A DNA stretch of 42,762 bases. Origin: Gammaproteobacteria bacterium. GTDB taxonomy: Bacteria > Pseudomonadota > Gammaproteobacteria > S012-40. Shown here one piece after another: positions 7,727 to 15,832 of this stretch. The translations under genes were made by a program, and so were the position numbers. Numbering within the stretch: position 1 is the stretch's first letter; each line of letters opens with the position of its first letter. The stretch is from assembly GCA_029883265.1 (NCBI GenBank), contig JAOUJM010000014.1:1-42762 (forward strand). Reading direction: 5' to 3'. The notes beneath the pieces were generated by a model. That model saw only the letters and a program-made list of their open reading frames with translations, was not told where the DNA came from and did no database searches.

Positions 7727-7864
7727 TATTAAATTGTAACCGTTTCTTTTTTTTGTCAACTGACATGTTCACCAGAAATTCTATTTACAGTACTAAGTGG
7801 TTAAAGGATGAGTGCCTATGGTCGATACTTTTCTAAGCCATTGTTTTCTATTAAGAGGGCTAAC

Positions 7865-8227
7865 ATGGACAAAAATCGGCGATCTCATGAACGACGTAGC
7901 ATTGACCCTAGTGATAAAATGCCCGGTCGTTTTATTATTCAAGTTGGTGAAAACGAGTATGAGTTTTCCCAAGTCTCCGATGTGTCAGTCTCTGGAATGG
8001 GACTTAGTTTAGCGGTTGCGATAGAAAAAGATACGGAAGTGGTGTTGCGTTATGAGTCTGATGATATGGGATTAGCCTTACATGGCAAGATTATGTGGCA
8101 AAGTAATGCCGAAACCGATACTCATTTCCGATATGGAGTTCAATTCGCTCCTGAAGATGCAGATACCAACGTCATGTTTTTCATGGCGCTTAGAGAATAT
8201 ATTGATCCATTTGACGAAGCGATCTAA
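7865..8227 (+). CDS. PilZ domain protein, probable cyclic di-GMP receptor
   Basis: This 120-residue single-domain PilZ protein carries the two cyclic di-GMP binding motifs: an Arg-rich RRSHERR at the N-terminus (RxxxR type) and DVSVSG (DxSxxG). The rest gives the expected beta barrel, ending near RYGVQFAPED. I chose the ATG at 7865 because AGAGGG lies about seven bases before it and the motif begins soon after. The frame is open to an ATG at 7808, but that start has its AAGG only one base away and adds a 19-residue tail without family support. Single-domain PilZ proteins act by binding a partner; the partner is not evident. The gene follows the hybrid kinase and the candidate small RNA. Confidence 0.87.
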   Translation: MDKNRRSHERRSIDPSDKMPGRFIIQVGENEYEFSQVSDVSVSGMGLSLAVAIEKDTEVVLRYESDDMGLALHGKIMWQSNAETDTHFRYGVQFAPEDADTNVMFFMALREYIDPFDEAI

Positions 8228-8310
8228 TCATCACTGTTCCAAACCCCCAACCATTGACTTTATAACGAAAAAGTCCGGAATTTCGACGCTAGGCGTTGAG
8301 AATATGTCGG

Positions 8311-8319
8311 TGCTATAAT
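8311..8319 (+). promoter_or_regulatory. Extended -10 promoter ahead of argJ
   Basis: TGC directly followed by TATAAT (8314-8319) is a perfect extended -10 element, 30 bases before the argJ ATG. The -35 region is poor, which is common when the TGN extension is present. Transcription would start near 8326 and cover argJ, fkpB and ispH. Confidence 0.6.
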
Positions 8320-8349
8320 ACGCGCTTTCCGCATAATCAGGTTGTAGTA

Positions 8350-9576
8350 ATGGCTGTAGGTTTACAAGCTCCCCACAATATTCTTTCCATTCCCGGTGTT
8401 CGGCTCGCTGCGGTGAAAGCAGGTATTAAATACGCAGATCGTTATGATTTAGTCATGCTCGAATTGCATGAGCAAGCCACAAGCGTGGGTGTGTTTACGC
8501 GTAATGCATTCTGCGCGGCGCCCGTGCAAGTCGCAAAACAACATTTGACTGCAGTTGAGTATAAGGCCCGTGCTTTTCTCATCAACACCGGTTATGCCAA
8601 TGCCGGTACAGGTGAGGCTGGACTGGATGTAGCCAAACAATGTTGCCAGGCATTGGCCAATGCGCTTGAGCTTAATGAACAAGCAATTCTGCCGTTTTCA
8701 ACCGGTGTTATCGGTGAAGCCATACCGTTAGATAGAGTCACCCAGTCCTTGCCCGCGCTGGTTAATGCTTTGCATGAAAATAATTGGCCACTCGCTGCTC
8801 AAGGCATAATGACCACGGACACTATCGCCAAGGCTTTTTCACTTCAAGGCCAATGGCAAGGAGAGAGCTTTCGTTTGACGGGTATGGTTAAAGGCTCGGG
8901 CATGATTCGTCCTAATATGGCAACCATGTTAGCCTTTATCGCGACAGATTTATCGATTAGTGCGCCGGTATTGGATCAAGCCTTACACCAAGCGGTTGAG
9001 CAGTCTTTTAATCGGGTCACGGTGGACGGCGATACCTCTACCAATGATGCGTGCATGTTAACTGCCACAGGTCATAGCACTATCGCCACACTACAATCCA
9101 GTGATAATGAGTTTTATGCTTATTTTCTTGATAAATTAACCGAGCTATGTCATTTGCTTTCACAAGCACTGGTGCGTGATGGTGAAGGTGCGACTAAGTT
9201 TATCACCATCCAAGTGAAGCAAGGCGCAAGCGTGCAGGAATGTGAAGATGTTGCATTTACTATCGCGCATTCTCCGTTGGTTAAAAGTGCGTTTTTTGCA
9301 TCCGATCCAAATTGGGGTCGTATTCTTGCGGCTGTGGGTCGGGCGCCGCTAGCGCAATTAGATTTAAATGGCGTGAGCTTATACTTAAACCAACGTTGTT
9401 TGGTGAAAAATGGCCAACCGGATTCAGCCTACCACGAACAACTCGGTGCCAGTGAAATGCAAAAAGATGAAATAACCGTGACAGTTGAGCTGGGGCGGGG
9501 TGATGATGAAGCCACTGTGTGGACTTCAGATTTATCTTATGACTATGTGCGCATTAATGCCGAGTATCGAAGCTAA
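8350..9576 (+). CDS. argJ: Glutamate N-acetyltransferase / amino-acid acetyltransferase ArgJ
   Basis: This 408-residue protein is bifunctional-type ArgJ of arginine biosynthesis, which moves acetyl from N-acetylornithine to glutamate. The self-cleavage and active-site segment MVKGSGMIRPNMATMLAF is intact, with Thr192 as the expected nucleophile that becomes the N-terminus of the beta chain. Other family segments are TGVIGE, VDGDTSTNDA and SDPNWGRILAAVGR. I chose the ATG at 8350 because it starts MAVGLQAP, the usual N-terminus; the frame runs open to 8296, but the extra part contains the promoter. It overlaps the next gene by one base. Sequence alone does not show whether it also accepts acetyl-CoA. 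Confidence 0.95.
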   Translation: MAVGLQAPHNILSIPGVRLAAVKAGIKYADRYDLVMLELHEQATSVGVFTRNAFCAAPVQVAKQHLTAVEYKARAFLINTGYANAGTGEAGLDVAKQCCQALANALELNEQAILPFSTGVIGEAIPLDRVTQSLPALVNALHENNWPLAAQGIMTTDTIAKAFSLQGQWQGESFRLTGMVKGSGMIRPNMATMLAFIATDLSISAPVLDQALHQAVEQSFNRVTVDGDTSTNDACMLTATGHSTIATLQSSDNEFYAYFLDKLTELCHLLSQALVRDGEGATKFITIQVKQGASVQECEDVAFTIAHSPLVKSAFFASDPNWGRILAAVGRAPLAQLDLNGVSLYLNQRCLVKNGQPDSAYHEQLGASEMQKDEITVTVELGRGDDEATVWTSDLSYDYVRINAEYRS

Positions 9577-9995
9577 TGAATCATCAACACTGGATCTTGA
9601 GCTGGACGATTCGCGATGAAAACGGCGATGTTTTACATCAACAACCTGCGACACAGGTTTCAGCAGACAATCTTAAATTTCCAGCACCGGTTTGTTCTGC
9701 GTTACAACAGGCAACGGTAAGTGATGAATTGAATATTGTTTGTTCGGCAGCCGATGCCTATGGCGAATTTGAACAAGCAAAAATCCAAGCGCTTGCGCGT
9801 AGCGAGTTTCCATCGGATATGACACTAGTACCAGGTACAATTGTTAGTTTCACGGCGCAAAGTGGAATGGAGCTTGCGGCAACAGTGGTTGATTTGAATG
9901 ATGATTTTGTTGAAGTGGATTTTAATCACCCCTGGGCTGGGAAAATATTAACGTATCAACTACAAATCCAAGCGATTGGACAAGGCGAAAATTGA
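9576..9995 (+). CDS. fkpB: FKBP-type peptidyl-prolyl isomerase, SlpA/FkpB-like
   Basis: This 139-residue protein resembles SlpA/FkpB, a small cytoplasmic FKBP-type prolyl isomerase. The most diagnostic part is VDFNHPWAGKILTYQLQI, the SlyD/SlpA signature, after LVPGTIVSFTAQSGMELAATV, the insert-in-flap region. The N-terminal FKBP half is diverged. The gene sits directly before ispH, with stop and start touching, as fkpB does in E. coli and other gammaproteobacteria; this supports the name. There is no signal peptide. Confidence 0.85.
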   Translation: MNHQHWILSWTIRDENGDVLHQQPATQVSADNLKFPAPVCSALQQATVSDELNIVCSAADAYGEFEQAKIQALARSEFPSDMTLVPGTIVSFTAQSGMELAATVVDLNDDFVEVDFNHPWAGKILTYQLQIQAIGQGEN

Positions 9996-10964
9996 ATGAC
10001 TGAAAAACAAATTATTTTAGCAAAACCCCGTGGATTTTGTGCTGGGGTTGATCGTGCCATTGAGATTGTGGAAAAGGCATTGGAAATTTATGGTGCGCCT
10101 ATCTATGTGCGTCATGAAGTGGTGCATAATCGATTTGTGGTAGATGATTTACGTGACAAAGGTGCTATTTTCGTCGATGAGGTGGATGACGTGCCCAATG
10201 GACAGACGGTTATTTTTAGTGCCCATGGGGTTGCTCCTTATGTGCGTCAGGAAGCAGAACAACGTGGTTTGAATATTTTTGACGCGACCTGTCCTTTGGT
10301 GACCAAAGTTCATATGGAAGTTGTGCGCCATCAAAAATCAGGACGCGAAGTTATTTTAATTGGACATGCCGGTCATCCCGAAGTTGAAGGTACTTTAGGG
10401 CAATATGAAACCAGTGAAAACGGTCAAATTTATTTGGTTGAAAATGCAGAGGACGTCGCCATGTTACAGGTAAAAAATGGAGATGATCTTGCGTTTGTCA
10501 CACAAACAACGCTTTCAATGGATGATACTGCCGGGGTAATTGAAGCCTTGCGTGCTCGCTTTCCAAAAATTCAGGGCCCGAAAAAAGATGATATTTGTTA
10601 TGCCACACAAAACCGGCAAGAAGCGGTCAAAACTTTAGCCGCGCAATGCGATTTGGTTTTAGTCGTTGGTTCACCTAGCAGCTCCAATTCCAATCGTTTA
10701 CGCGAAGTCTCACAAAAATTGGGTACGCCAGCATTTTTAATTGATAACGAAAATGAGATTAATGCAGAATGGTTGCAAGATAAAGTAAGAGTTGGAGTCA
10801 CTGCAGGTGCTTCAGCACCTGAAATTCTAGTTCGGCGTGTGGTGCAACATCTTTCCAATCATGGTTTTGCCCATGAGGCTGAGTTGCTCGGTCAGGATGA
10901 AACCATTGTTTTTCCCATTCCCAAAATCCTGCAAACCAGCAAACCTGCAACCGATAAAGCATAA
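9996..10964 (+). CDS. ispH: 4-hydroxy-3-methylbut-2-enyl diphosphate reductase IspH
   Basis: IspH (LytB) makes isopentenyl and dimethylallyl diphosphate in the last step of the non-mevalonate isoprenoid pathway, using a [4Fe-4S] cluster. The 322 residues match the usual length. The three cluster cysteines are visible in [18 protein letters not shown], in [12 protein letters not shown] and in [12 protein letters not shown] preceded by [20 protein letters not shown] and [11 protein letters not shown] carry the substrate-binding histidines, and VTAGASAPE is the C-terminal signature. It is the last gene of the argJ-fkpB-ispH unit, starting on the base after the fkpB stop. Confidence 0.97.
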   Translation: MTEKQIILAKPRGFCAGVDRAIEIVEKALEIYGAPIYVRHEVVHNRFVVDDLRDKGAIFVDEVDDVPNGQTVIFSAHGVAPYVRQEAEQRGLNIFDATCPLVTKVHMEVVRHQKSGREVILIGHAGHPEVEGTLGQYETSENGQIYLVENAEDVAMLQVKNGDDLAFVTQTTLSMDDTAGVIEALRARFPKIQGPKKDDICYATQNRQEAVKTLAAQCDLVLVVGSPSSSNSNRLREVSQKLGTPAFLIDNENEINAEWLQDKVRVGVTAGASAPEILVRRVVQHLSNHGFAHEAELLGQDETIVFPIPKILQTSKPATDKA

Positions 10965-10996
10965 CGCAACAATCCGTTACTTTTTCAATCAACAAG

Positions 10997-11017
10997 TCCG
11001 GGGGTGATTGCCCCGGA
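10997..11017 (+). terminator. Probable terminator after ispH
   Basis: A 7-base-pair GC-rich hairpin (TCCGGGG 10997-11003, loop of 7, CCCCGGA 11011-11017) lies 33 bases after the ispH stop. The sequence behind it, TTAGTGCCTTCTTTCC, is only moderately T-rich, so termination may be partial. Confidence 0.5.
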
Positions 11018-11082
11018 TTAGTGCCTTCTTTCCTTGAAAAACATCAAAATATCAATTCATAGCTTAAATATTTAGTCACGTT

Positions 11083-11109
11083 TAAGAATTCAGAATAGCT
11101 TGCCGATAC
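11083..11109 (+). promoter_or_regulatory. Sigma-28 (FliA) type promoter of the chemosensory operon
   Basis: TAAGAATT (11083-11090), an 11-base spacer and GCCGATAC (11102-11109) match the flagellar sigma-28 consensus TAAAGTTT-N11-GCCGATAA, with seven of eight matches in the -10 half and correct spacing. Transcription would start near 11116, about 70 bases before the first gene. No comparable sigma-70 promoter is seen in this gap. Confidence 0.68.
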
Positions 11110-11121
11110 GGGCGTTAGGGT

Positions 11122-11147
11122 ATGCCTGAGTGGTTTAGCTCGGGCAT
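11122..11147 (+). other. Hairpin in the 5' leader of the chemosensory operon
   Basis: ATGCCTGAG (11122-11130) pairs with CTCGGGCAT (11139-11147) around an 8-base loop, with one T-G pair, just after the predicted sigma-28 start. A run of T at 11155-11161 follows eight bases later. It could stabilise the 5' end of the mRNA or act as a weak attenuator. No known riboswitch is recognised. Confidence 0.45.
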
Positions 11148-11186
11148 GGGCACACTTTTTTCAGGAAGAAAAACAAGGTTTGTCCA

Positions 11187-11480
11187 ATGAGCAAAACAAG
11201 TGGTAATGCGATGACCGTTATTAAATGTGAACCAGTATTAGATATTAACGATGTAGCAGATTTAAAGGCGCATTTGCTTGAGGCACTGCAAAGTTCAAAA
11301 AGCATAGAAATTAATGCTGGAGAGGTTGATCGTATTGATGCGGCTGCATTGCAATTGTTTTTTGCATTTGTGCGAGAAGCTAAACAAGCAGACATTCAAG
11401 TGAATTGGGTGTCGTGTTCAACAGCATTCGAGCAATCAGCTTCGCTATTAGGTATGCGAGAGCAGATGGGTTTAAGTTAG
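11187..11480 (+). CDS. STAS domain protein of the chemosensory operon
   Basis: This 97-residue protein is a lone STAS domain, the fold of anti-sigma factor antagonists and MlaB. It contains the central strand-turn-helix EVDRIDAAALQLFFAFVREA, followed by IQVNWVSCSTAF. In classical antagonists the turn holds a Ser or Thr that is phosphorylated (D-S-x-G-L); here the turn reads DAAAL, so regulation by phosphorylation at that site is not possible. It opens the operon, 32 bases before cheY. STAS genes occur at this place in several chemosensory clusters, but their role there is not established. Confidence 0.82.
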   Translation: MSKTSGNAMTVIKCEPVLDINDVADLKAHLLEALQSSKSIEINAGEVDRIDAAALQLFFAFVREAKQADIQVNWVSCSTAFEQSASLLGMREQMGLS

Positions 11481-11512
11481 TTTGGTTTTTTATTTCAAGC
11501 CAGGAGGCTGAC

Positions 11513-11875
11513 ATGGCAAAGATATTAGCAGTCGATGACTCGGCGTCAATGCGGCAAATGGTTGCCTTTACCTTGAAAGGCGCTGGGTACGATGTGGTCG
11601 AGGCAACGGATGGGGCAGAAGCATTAGAGGCAGCAAAAAATGGGCAGGTGGATTTGGTTTTAACAGATATCAATATGCCAAATATGGATGGTATCGCTTT
11701 AATAAAAGAATTGCGTGCATTACCGAATTATAAATTCACGCCCATTCTTACATTAACAACCGAGTCAGGATCAGACAAAAAAATAGAAGGAAAGTCTGCC
11801 GGCGCCACGGGTTGGATTGTTAAACCATTTAGTCCAGATCAATTATTAGCAACGATAAAAAAAGTATTAGGATAG
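11513..11875 (+). CDS. cheY: Chemotaxis response regulator CheY
   Basis: A 120-residue single receiver domain of the CheY type. It has the acidic pair in ILAVDDSASMRQMV, phosphoacceptor Asp52 in LTDINMPNMDG, the Thr of LTLTTESG and the Lys of GWIVKPFSP. The ATG at 11513 follows CAGGAGGC at good spacing; an upstream extension of the frame overlaps the STAS gene and adds no family sequence. It lies four bases before cheA, so CheA phosphorylates it. Whether it binds the flagellar motor or only acts as a phosphate sink cannot be told. Confidence 0.93.
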   Translation: MAKILAVDDSASMRQMVAFTLKGAGYDVVEATDGAEALEAAKNGQVDLVLTDINMPNMDGIALIKELRALPNYKFTPILTLTTESGSDKKIEGKSAGATGWIVKPFSPDQLLATIKKVLG

Positions 11876-11879
11876 TTTT

Positions 11880-14477
11880 ATGACCGTTGATATGTCGCAG
11901 TTCTACCAAACATTTCTCGAAGAAAGCTTTGAGGGTTTGGATACGATGGAATCATGCTTGCTCAATTTAGATGTGGGTGATGCGGATATTGAGGCGGTAA
12001 ATACTATTTTTCGCGCTGCGCATTCGATCAAGGGCGGTGCTGCTACGTTTGGTTTCGATGAAGTTGCAGAGTTTACTCATGTGGTTGAAACGCTTTTGGA
12101 TCAAATTCGATCCGGTGAGCGTCCTGTCGAGCAGAACTTGGTCGACTATTTTCTGCAATCGGTAGACTGCTTGCGCACGATGTTGCACGCCGTGCAGTCA
12201 GAGGCACCCGTCATGACAGACGATGTGCGTGCTTTAATGCAGGCATTAGAAGCGGCTTTGGGCGGCGAGCATGTCGCGACTGTCGAGTCATCAACATCAG
12301 ACGCGCAGACCACGAATAGTGATGGATCCGGTGGCCAATGGAGCATCCAGTTTTCGCCACATGCCACGTTAATGAAAACAGGAAATGATCCTGTCAGAAT
12401 TCTAAGAGAGTTAAGCAGTTTAGGTGATATGACTGCTATGCTCGATGTCACATCTTTACCGGTCTTGAGTGAAATCGATCCCGAAGTGTGTTATCTCAAG
12501 TGGACGATTGATTTGAATACAGATGCTGCAGAAGCCGATATAGCGGAGGTTTTCGAATGGGTTAGCGATGATTGTGACCTGCAAATTAATTCAAGTATGG
12601 TGCAGCAGTCAAGTGAGCAAAGTACCGCTCCAGTGTCCCATGAGAAAAAAATAACCCCAGATGCGGAGGCACCGGAAAATGGCTTGGACATCGTCAGCCT
12701 CGAAACCAGTTTTAAATTGTTACAGCCTCAGGCCAATGAATTGGCGAAACGTTTTTATGAAACCTTGTTTTTGCGTTACCCACAAGTAAAAGAATTATTT
12801 AAGAATACAAGCATTGAACAGCAGCAAGGAAAATTGATTGCTGCTTTGCAGACGGTAATGCAACAAATACGTGAGCCAGAAAAACTTGCGGATACCGTCT
12901 TTGCCTTAGGCCAACGGCATCAGAACTACGGTGCTGAAAAAGATCACTATGCATTGGTGGGCGAAACCTTAATTTATGTTATGGCTGATATGGCGGGTGA
13001 ACATTGGACAAGTAAAATAGAACAAGCCTGGCGTCAAGCGTTGAGCATGATTGCTGAAATCATGTTAAGCGCCTACTCAACTAAAACGCCCGTTGCCTCT
13101 GATAAAGTGACAGATGCAAAACCTAGTGGAGCAGCTCCAGCGCCAGCAAAACCCAGTGTCACCAGCGACAAAAACACGGCTAGCACGGCTCCCAAAATGG
13201 CGAGTGGTGAAAGTGGTTCCATCCGTGTAAGTACTGACAAGATTGATGGTTTAATTAATATGGTAGGTGAGTTGGTCATTACTCAATCCATGTTGGGTCA
13301 GCTTGGTGAAGATATGGATATGAGCAAAATCGAAAAATTGCGTGACGGTTTGGCTCAGCTTGAGCGCAATACACGTGAATTACAAGAAAGTGTTATGCAG
13401 ATTCGTATGCTACCTATTAGTTTTGCATTTCAACGTTTCCCTCGCATGGTGCGTGACTTACAGACTAAGTTGGGCAAGCAAATCGAATTGAAATTATCAG
13501 GTGAACAAACCGAACTTGATAAAACAGTCATGGAAAAAATTGGTGATCCATTGGTTCATTTGGTGCGTAACTCAGTGGATCATGGTATTGAATTGCCTGC
13601 AGAGCGCGTTAAAGCAGGTAAACCTGAAAAAGGTGTAGTGCATCTGGATGCATATCACCAGGGTGGAAATATAGTTATCGAAATTAATGATGATGGCGCC
13701 GGTTTAAACAAGGAACGTATTCTAGAAAAAGCACGGAGCCAAGGCGTGGTAGGTGCAGATGAAGAGCTCACTGATGAACGAATTTATGATTTGATTTTTC
13801 AGCCTGGATTCTCAACTGCCGCTGAAGTGAGCGATGTCTCTGGGCGTGGCGTAGGCATGGATGTGGTTAAGCGGAATATCCGAGAACTCGGCGGCAGTAT
13901 TGAAGTATCGAGTCAACCAGGGGTTGGTAGCAGTTTCAAGATTCGTTTACCGTTGACTCTGGCTATTCTTGATGGTCAATTGGTCCGTGTTGGTAATGAA
14001 ACCTACATTATTCCGTTGGTTTCAATTATTGAATCGCTGCAAGTGAAAAATGAAAACGTAAATGCAATTGCGGGTCAAGCAGAATTATACAAGCTGCGTG
14101 AAGAATATATTCCGATTATGCGATTGTATGAAGTGTTTGATGTTGACCCAGATTCTGAAGATTTAACAAAAGGTTTATTAGTTGTGGTTGAAGGTGATGG
14201 CCAACGCGCCGGCGTCTTTGTTGATGATCTGCTGGGCCAACAACAAGTGGTAATAAAAAGTTTGGAAACAAATTTTAAGCGCATTGAAGGAATATCAGGT
14301 GCAACGATATTGGGCGATGGAACGGTTGCGTTAATCCTGGATGTCGGTGGCATTGTCAAAGTTTCACAAAACACCAAAGGCCGACCTAAACGATCAAAAT
14401 CAGCAGTGGATAAATCCAAAAAGGACCTCGATGAAAAACTGCTTGAAATAAGTGATGGTGCGAATAAGGCGGCATAG
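11880..14477 (+). CDS. cheA: Chemotaxis histidine kinase CheA with an inserted globin domain
   Basis: This CheA has 865 residues, longer than most. Domains in order: P1 HPt (about 1-110, FRAAHSIKGGAATFGF with His48); a P2-like region (about 150-245, with FSPHATLMKTGNDPVRILRE); a globin domain (about 270-400); a Pro/Ala-rich linker; dimerisation P3 (about 440-510); ATPase P4 (LVHLVRNSVDHGIE, INDDGAGL, GRGVGMDVVK); and P5 (about 695-830). The globin part shows RFYETLF with Tyr293 (B10), EQQQGKL with Gln315 (E7) and Leu319 (E11), LGQRHQNYG with His347 (F8) and DHYALVGETL with the G5 Tyr, as in flavohaemoglobins. An extra domain at this point is absent from standard CheA. It may let haem ligands act directly on the kinase; haem binding is inferred. 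Confidence 0.93.
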   Translation: MTVDMSQFYQTFLEESFEGLDTMESCLLNLDVGDADIEAVNTIFRAAHSIKGGAATFGFDEVAEFTHVVETLLDQIRSGERPVEQNLVDYFLQSVDCLRTMLHAVQSEAPVMTDDVRALMQALEAALGGEHVATVESSTSDAQTTNSDGSGGQWSIQFSPHATLMKTGNDPVRILRELSSLGDMTAMLDVTSLPVLSEIDPEVCYLKWTIDLNTDAAEADIAEVFEWVSDDCDLQINSSMVQQSSEQSTAPVSHEKKITPDAEAPENGLDIVSLETSFKLLQPQANELAKRFYETLFLRYPQVKELFKNTSIEQQQGKLIAALQTVMQQIREPEKLADTVFALGQRHQNYGAEKDHYALVGETLIYVMADMAGEHWTSKIEQAWRQALSMIAEIMLSAYSTKTPVASDKVTDAKPSGAAPAPAKPSVTSDKNTASTAPKMASGESGSIRVSTDKIDGLINMVGELVITQSMLGQLGEDMDMSKIEKLRDGLAQLERNTRELQESVMQIRMLPISFAFQRFPRMVRDLQTKLGKQIELKLSGEQTELDKTVMEKIGDPLVHLVRNSVDHGIELPAERVKAGKPEKGVVHLDAYHQGGNIVIEINDDGAGLNKERILEKARSQGVVGADEELTDERIYDLIFQPGFSTAAEVSDVSGRGVGMDVVKRNIRELGGSIEVSSQPGVGSSFKIRLPLTLAILDGQLVRVGNETYIIPLVSIIESLQVKNENVNAIAGQAELYKLREEYIPIMRLYEVFDVDPDSEDLTKGLLVVVEGDGQRAGVFVDDLLGQQQVVIKSLETNFKRIEGISGATILGDGTVALILDVGGIVKVSQNTKGRPKRSKSAVDKSKKDLDEKLLEISDGANKAA

Positions 14478-14495
14478 TTGAAGTGGGAGATGTAA

Positions 14496-15023
14496 ATGAA
14501 CGAAGTTGCACAACAACAAATAGATAATGAGCATGAACTCAATGCTGCATCAGATGCGGATGTCGACCAGTATCTGACATTTATTCTCGCTGATGAGGAA
14601 TATGGGGTTGATATTTTGCGCGTACAGGAAATTCGAGGCTGGGATACTGCCACTCCAATTCCCAATACGCCGGATTATATTCGTGGTGTTATTAATCTTC
14701 GCGGCACAATTGTCCCTATTATCGATTTGCGTCAACGTTTTAGTTTGGATGTTGTTGAATATGGCGCGACCACAGTGGTGGTGGTGTTGCGAGTCGTTAG
14801 TGAGTCAGGTGATCGTATTATGGGTATCGTGGTTGATGCGGTATCGGATGTGTATAACGTTGCCAGCGCGGATGTAAAAGCACCGCCGGATTTTGGCAGT
14901 GCTGTCAGTATTGATTTTGTGAAAGGACTTGTAACGGTGAATGACAAAATGGTCATAATTCTGGAAATTGATCGCATGATGAATAGTGATGAATTGGCAA
15001 CACTGGCGGCGATGAGTCGTTAA
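14496..15023 (+). CDS. cheW: Chemotaxis coupling protein CheW
   Basis: CheW links the receptor tip to the P5 domain of CheA in signalling arrays. The 175-residue protein has the family pattern: QYLTFILADEEYGVDILRVQ, the receptor-contact segment IPNTPDYIRGVINLRG, VPIIDLRQRF, and VDAVSDVYNV. About 25 residues before the domain are acidic and probably disordered. It follows cheA by 18 bases with AGTGGGAGA as ribosome-binding site. Confidence 0.95.
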   Translation: MNEVAQQQIDNEHELNAASDADVDQYLTFILADEEYGVDILRVQEIRGWDTATPIPNTPDYIRGVINLRGTIVPIIDLRQRFSLDVVEYGATTVVVVLRVVSESGDRIMGIVVDAVSDVYNVASADVKAPPDFGSAVSIDFVKGLVTVNDKMVIILEIDRMMNSDELATLAAMSR

Positions 15024-15034
15024 AGGGATCCGGT

Positions 15035-15823
15035 ATGCGAATTATTGCGGTAATTAATCAAAAAGGTGGGGTTGGTAAGACCACGACAACGCTTAATCTG
15101 GCGCATGCGCTATCGCTGATGGATAAGCATGTGATTGCGTTGGATATGGATCCGCAAGGGCATTTGACATCAGGTTTTGGCATACAACAAAATGGTTTGC
15201 ACGGCATGGATGAGGTGTTACTGGAAAATAAAAGTTTGTCTAGTTTAGGGTTCAAAGTCAGACCCAATCTTTCATTGGTTCCTGCTGGCGAACGTTTAGG
15301 TGAATTGGAATTTGTGAATCGTGGTGGACTTGATAAAGGTTATCGATTACGTGATGCAATTGCCAATGAAACTGCGGCTGATATTGTATTGGTGGACTGC
15401 CCACCGTCATCAGGTTTGTTAACCATGAATTGTTTACTCGCTGCGACTGAGTTGCTTATTCCAGTATCCAGTGATTTTCTCGCACTCCATGGATTGTCGC
15501 GGCTCATTCGTATTGTAAATGATGTGGAAACACGCTTGCAAAAGAAATCAAAAAAGTGGATTGCGGTGACGCGGTTTCAACGCAAACGATTATTGTCTCG
15601 CCAAGTTCGTGACAAATTAATAACAGTGTTCCCTGGACGTGTGCTTGCAACACCTATCAATGAAGCTGTTGTGTTGGCGGAAAGTCCAGGCCACGGGCAA
15701 ACTATTTTTGACTATAAGAACACATGTCAAAGTGCTGTTGATTACAAGCAGTTAGCGGAAGATTTGTTAGTCGGTCGTACTTGTAAAGAGGCCGATAGTG
15801 AAAGGCTCGCAGATGTTGGATAG
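15035..15823 (+). CDS. ParA-like ATPase of the chemosensory operon
   Basis: A 262-residue ParA/MinD-family ATPase. It has the deviant Walker A INQKGGVGKTTTTLNLAHAL, a DMDPQGHLTSGF segment and the Walker B strand VLVDCPPS. In vibrios and Rhodobacter, ParA homologues within chemotaxis clusters place arrays in the cell or divide them between daughters, and the position between cheW and the receptor gene suggests the same job. No ParB partner gene is present. The receptor of this operon is soluble, which fits a need for active placement of a cytoplasmic cluster. Plasmid partition is unlikely in this setting. Confidence 0.88.
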   Translation: MRIIAVINQKGGVGKTTTTLNLAHALSLMDKHVIALDMDPQGHLTSGFGIQQNGLHGMDEVLLENKSLSSLGFKVRPNLSLVPAGERLGELEFVNRGGLDKGYRLRDAIANETAADIVLVDCPPSSGLLTMNCLLAATELLIPVSSDFLALHGLSRLIRIVNDVETRLQKKSKKWIAVTRFQRKRLLSRQVRDKLITVFPGRVLATPINEAVVLAESPGHGQTIFDYKNTCQSAVDYKQLAEDLLVGRTCKEADSERLADVG

Positions 15824-15832
15824 GGAATATCA

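Noticed and set aside
7653-7739. 28-codon plus-strand frame (MREESQFFLPLGGSLYNAVA...) after GGGAGG
   Set aside because: The ribosome-binding-like GGGAGG touches the ATG with no spacing, and the same bases form the stems of the candidate minus-strand RNA. It remains a weak alternative.
14075-14665. 196-codon minus-strand frame across the end of cheA and start of cheW
   Set aside because: Ser/Thr-rich shadow of two certain genes, with no domain or ribosome-binding site.
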